From: Candidatus Auribacterota bacterium
GTDB taxonomy: Bacteria; Auribacterota; JAFGBW01
Length of the DNA: 6,869 nt
Direction: 5' to 3'
Assembly (NCBI GenBank): GCA_016932965.1
Contig: JAFGBW010000290.1
Span: 1-6,869 of the forward strand
A program made the translations under genes and the position numbers. This document shows positions 6,234 through 6,869 of this stretch, in pieces; within the stretch, counting starts at the first letter, position 1; each line of letters starts with the position of its first letter. The notes beneath the pieces were generated by a model, which saw only the letters and a list, made by a program, of their open reading frames with translations, was not told the origin of the DNA and did not search any database.

Positions 6234-6261
6234 ACTTTCGATCTTTTAGTGAATTTAGTGG
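6234..6261 (-). repeat. CACGAA-type repeat, right copy, inverted
   Basis: On the minus strand this reads CCACTAAATTCACTAAAAG and continues to TCGAAAGT. It matches the copy at 5880-5907 at 21 of 28 positions. Together the two copies bracket the GxxExxY relic as imperfect inverted repeats. The rest of the 98-base gap between the relic and the flavoprotein gene shows no clear terminator. Confidence 0.5.
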
Positions 6262-6313
6262 ATAAAAAAAGAAGAGTTTCCCTTCATACTGATCCTCATA
6301 AAAACTCAACCGA

Positions 6314-6869
6314 TCATATCCGGATCAGATAATCATATGCCGCCAAGGCGGCTTTGGCGCCTTCTCCTGCTGAAATGACGATCTGGTTGTAGGGGACGGA
6401 AGTGACATCCCCTGCACCAAAAAGCCCTTCTATACCGGTCTGACAGGACGCATTGACAATGAGCTCACCCAAGTCGTTTAACTTCGCCAGATTTTTCACG
6501 GGGCCGGTATTGGGAGACAGCCCGATTTCCACAAATACGCCGTCAGCCACTATGAGATTCTCCCTGGAAGTGTCCCTGTTTTTAACCCGCACTCCGCTCA
6601 CCTTTTTATCCCCCTCGATTCTCACAACAGCGTGATTATCCAAAAAATGGGCCTGAATTCCTTTTTTGGCTGTCTCGATGAGCACCTGATCAGCCTGGAA
6701 CCCTTTTGCGAAATTGACCAGCGTGATGGCGGACGCGACTTTCAGAAGGTCGATCACAGCCGTGAAGGCGGAATTCCCTCCGCCTACAACCACCACTTTC
6801 CTGTTTTTAAAAAACGGAGCGTCGCAAATCGAACAATAAGACACCCCCCTTCCCAGAAATTCCCTTTCG
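6314..6869 (-). CDS. Thioredoxin-reductase/AhpF-like FAD-NAD(P)H oxidoreductase, 5'-partial
   Basis: The gene runs leftward and its 5' end lies beyond the right edge; 184 C-terminal residues are visible. Upstream of the GTG at 6844 the frame continues as EREFLGRG, so that GTG is an internal Val codon and not the start. The redox-active pair is present in GVSYCSICDAPFF (CxxC). Next come the NAD(P)H-binding loop VVVVGGGNSAFTA, the EIGLSPNT segment and the C-terminal FAD motif GLFGAGDVTSVPYNQIVISA, followed by GEGAKAALAAYDYLIRI. Such enzymes move electrons from NAD(P)H through FAD to the cysteine pair and on to thioredoxin or a peroxiredoxin. The VPYNQIV...GEGAKAALAAYDYLIR ending resembles AhpF more than classical TrxB. 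About 120 residues of the flavoprotein core are missing, and any N-terminal AhpF domain cannot be seen, so the choice between TrxB-like and AhpF-like stays open. Confidence 0.9.
   Translation of the reverse strand, partial: EREFLGRGVSYCSICDAPFFKNRKVVVVGGGNSAFTAVIDLLKVASAITLVNFAKGFQADQVLIETAKKGIQAHFLDNHAVVRIEGDKKVSGVRVKNRDTSRENLIVADGVFVEIGLSPNTGPVKNLAKLNDLGELIVNASCQTGIEGLFGAGDVTSVPYNQIVISAGEGAKAALAAYDYLIRI

Noticed and set aside
6842-6844. GTG as the start of the flavoprotein gene
   Set aside because: Upstream codons up to the window edge encode EREFLGRG, the expected residues before VSYC, and starting here would remove the first FAD-binding half.

Overview
The window looks like chromosomal sequence from an anaerobic, Gram-negative bacterium, most likely a sulfate-reducing or syntrophic member of the Desulfobacterota (old Deltaproteobacteria). 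This is inferred from four things: an LPS/Kdo pathway gene, an anaerobe-type electron transfer flavoprotein, a GxxExxY relic with CACGAA-type repeats, and GGGxxGAAxxTTTTTT-type hairpins between genes. No marker here fixes the genus.

Layout, left to right. (1) 1-786 (+): the C-terminal 261 residues of arabinose-5-phosphate isomerase (KdsD/KpsF), cut by the window edge. (2) 787-1073: a non-coding gap with a solo CACGAA-type repeat, a run of nine G and a 9-bp inverted repeat ahead of the next gene. (3) 1074-1631 (+): a small YdjM-type membrane metal-dependent hydrolase, overlapping by 4 bases (ATGA) with 1628-3532 (+), a one-piece fusion of ETF beta and ETF alpha. (4) 3533-4056: a 524-base gap with two strong hairpins, a sigma70-like promoter and a 192-bp foldback (MITE-like) element placed exactly ahead of the next ribosome binding site. 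(5) 4057-5736 (+): a membrane-anchored DUF4340 protein, followed by a 36-bp perfect palindrome. (6) 5858-6215 (+): a broken GxxExxY-family gene that has lost its middle, carries a GC-rich 69-base in-frame insert, and is flanked by inverted CACGAA-type repeats. (7) 6314-6869 (-): the C-terminal 184 residues of a thioredoxin-reductase/AhpF-like flavoprotein, running off the right edge.

How the genes work together. The genes do not form one pathway. KdsD makes the Kdo precursor arabinose 5-phosphate. The fused ETF carries electrons from acyl-CoA or other dehydrogenases and is translationally coupled to the YdjM-type protein. The DUF4340 protein sits alone, without the ABC-transporter partners it usually has. 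The right-hand flavoprotein belongs to thiol/peroxide redox chemistry. I did not find a clear new multi-gene system. The most notable signals are in the small repeats: the foldback element that seems to have duplicated a Shine-Dalgarno site, the GC-rich hairpin insert in the GxxExxY relic, and the inverted repeats around that relic.
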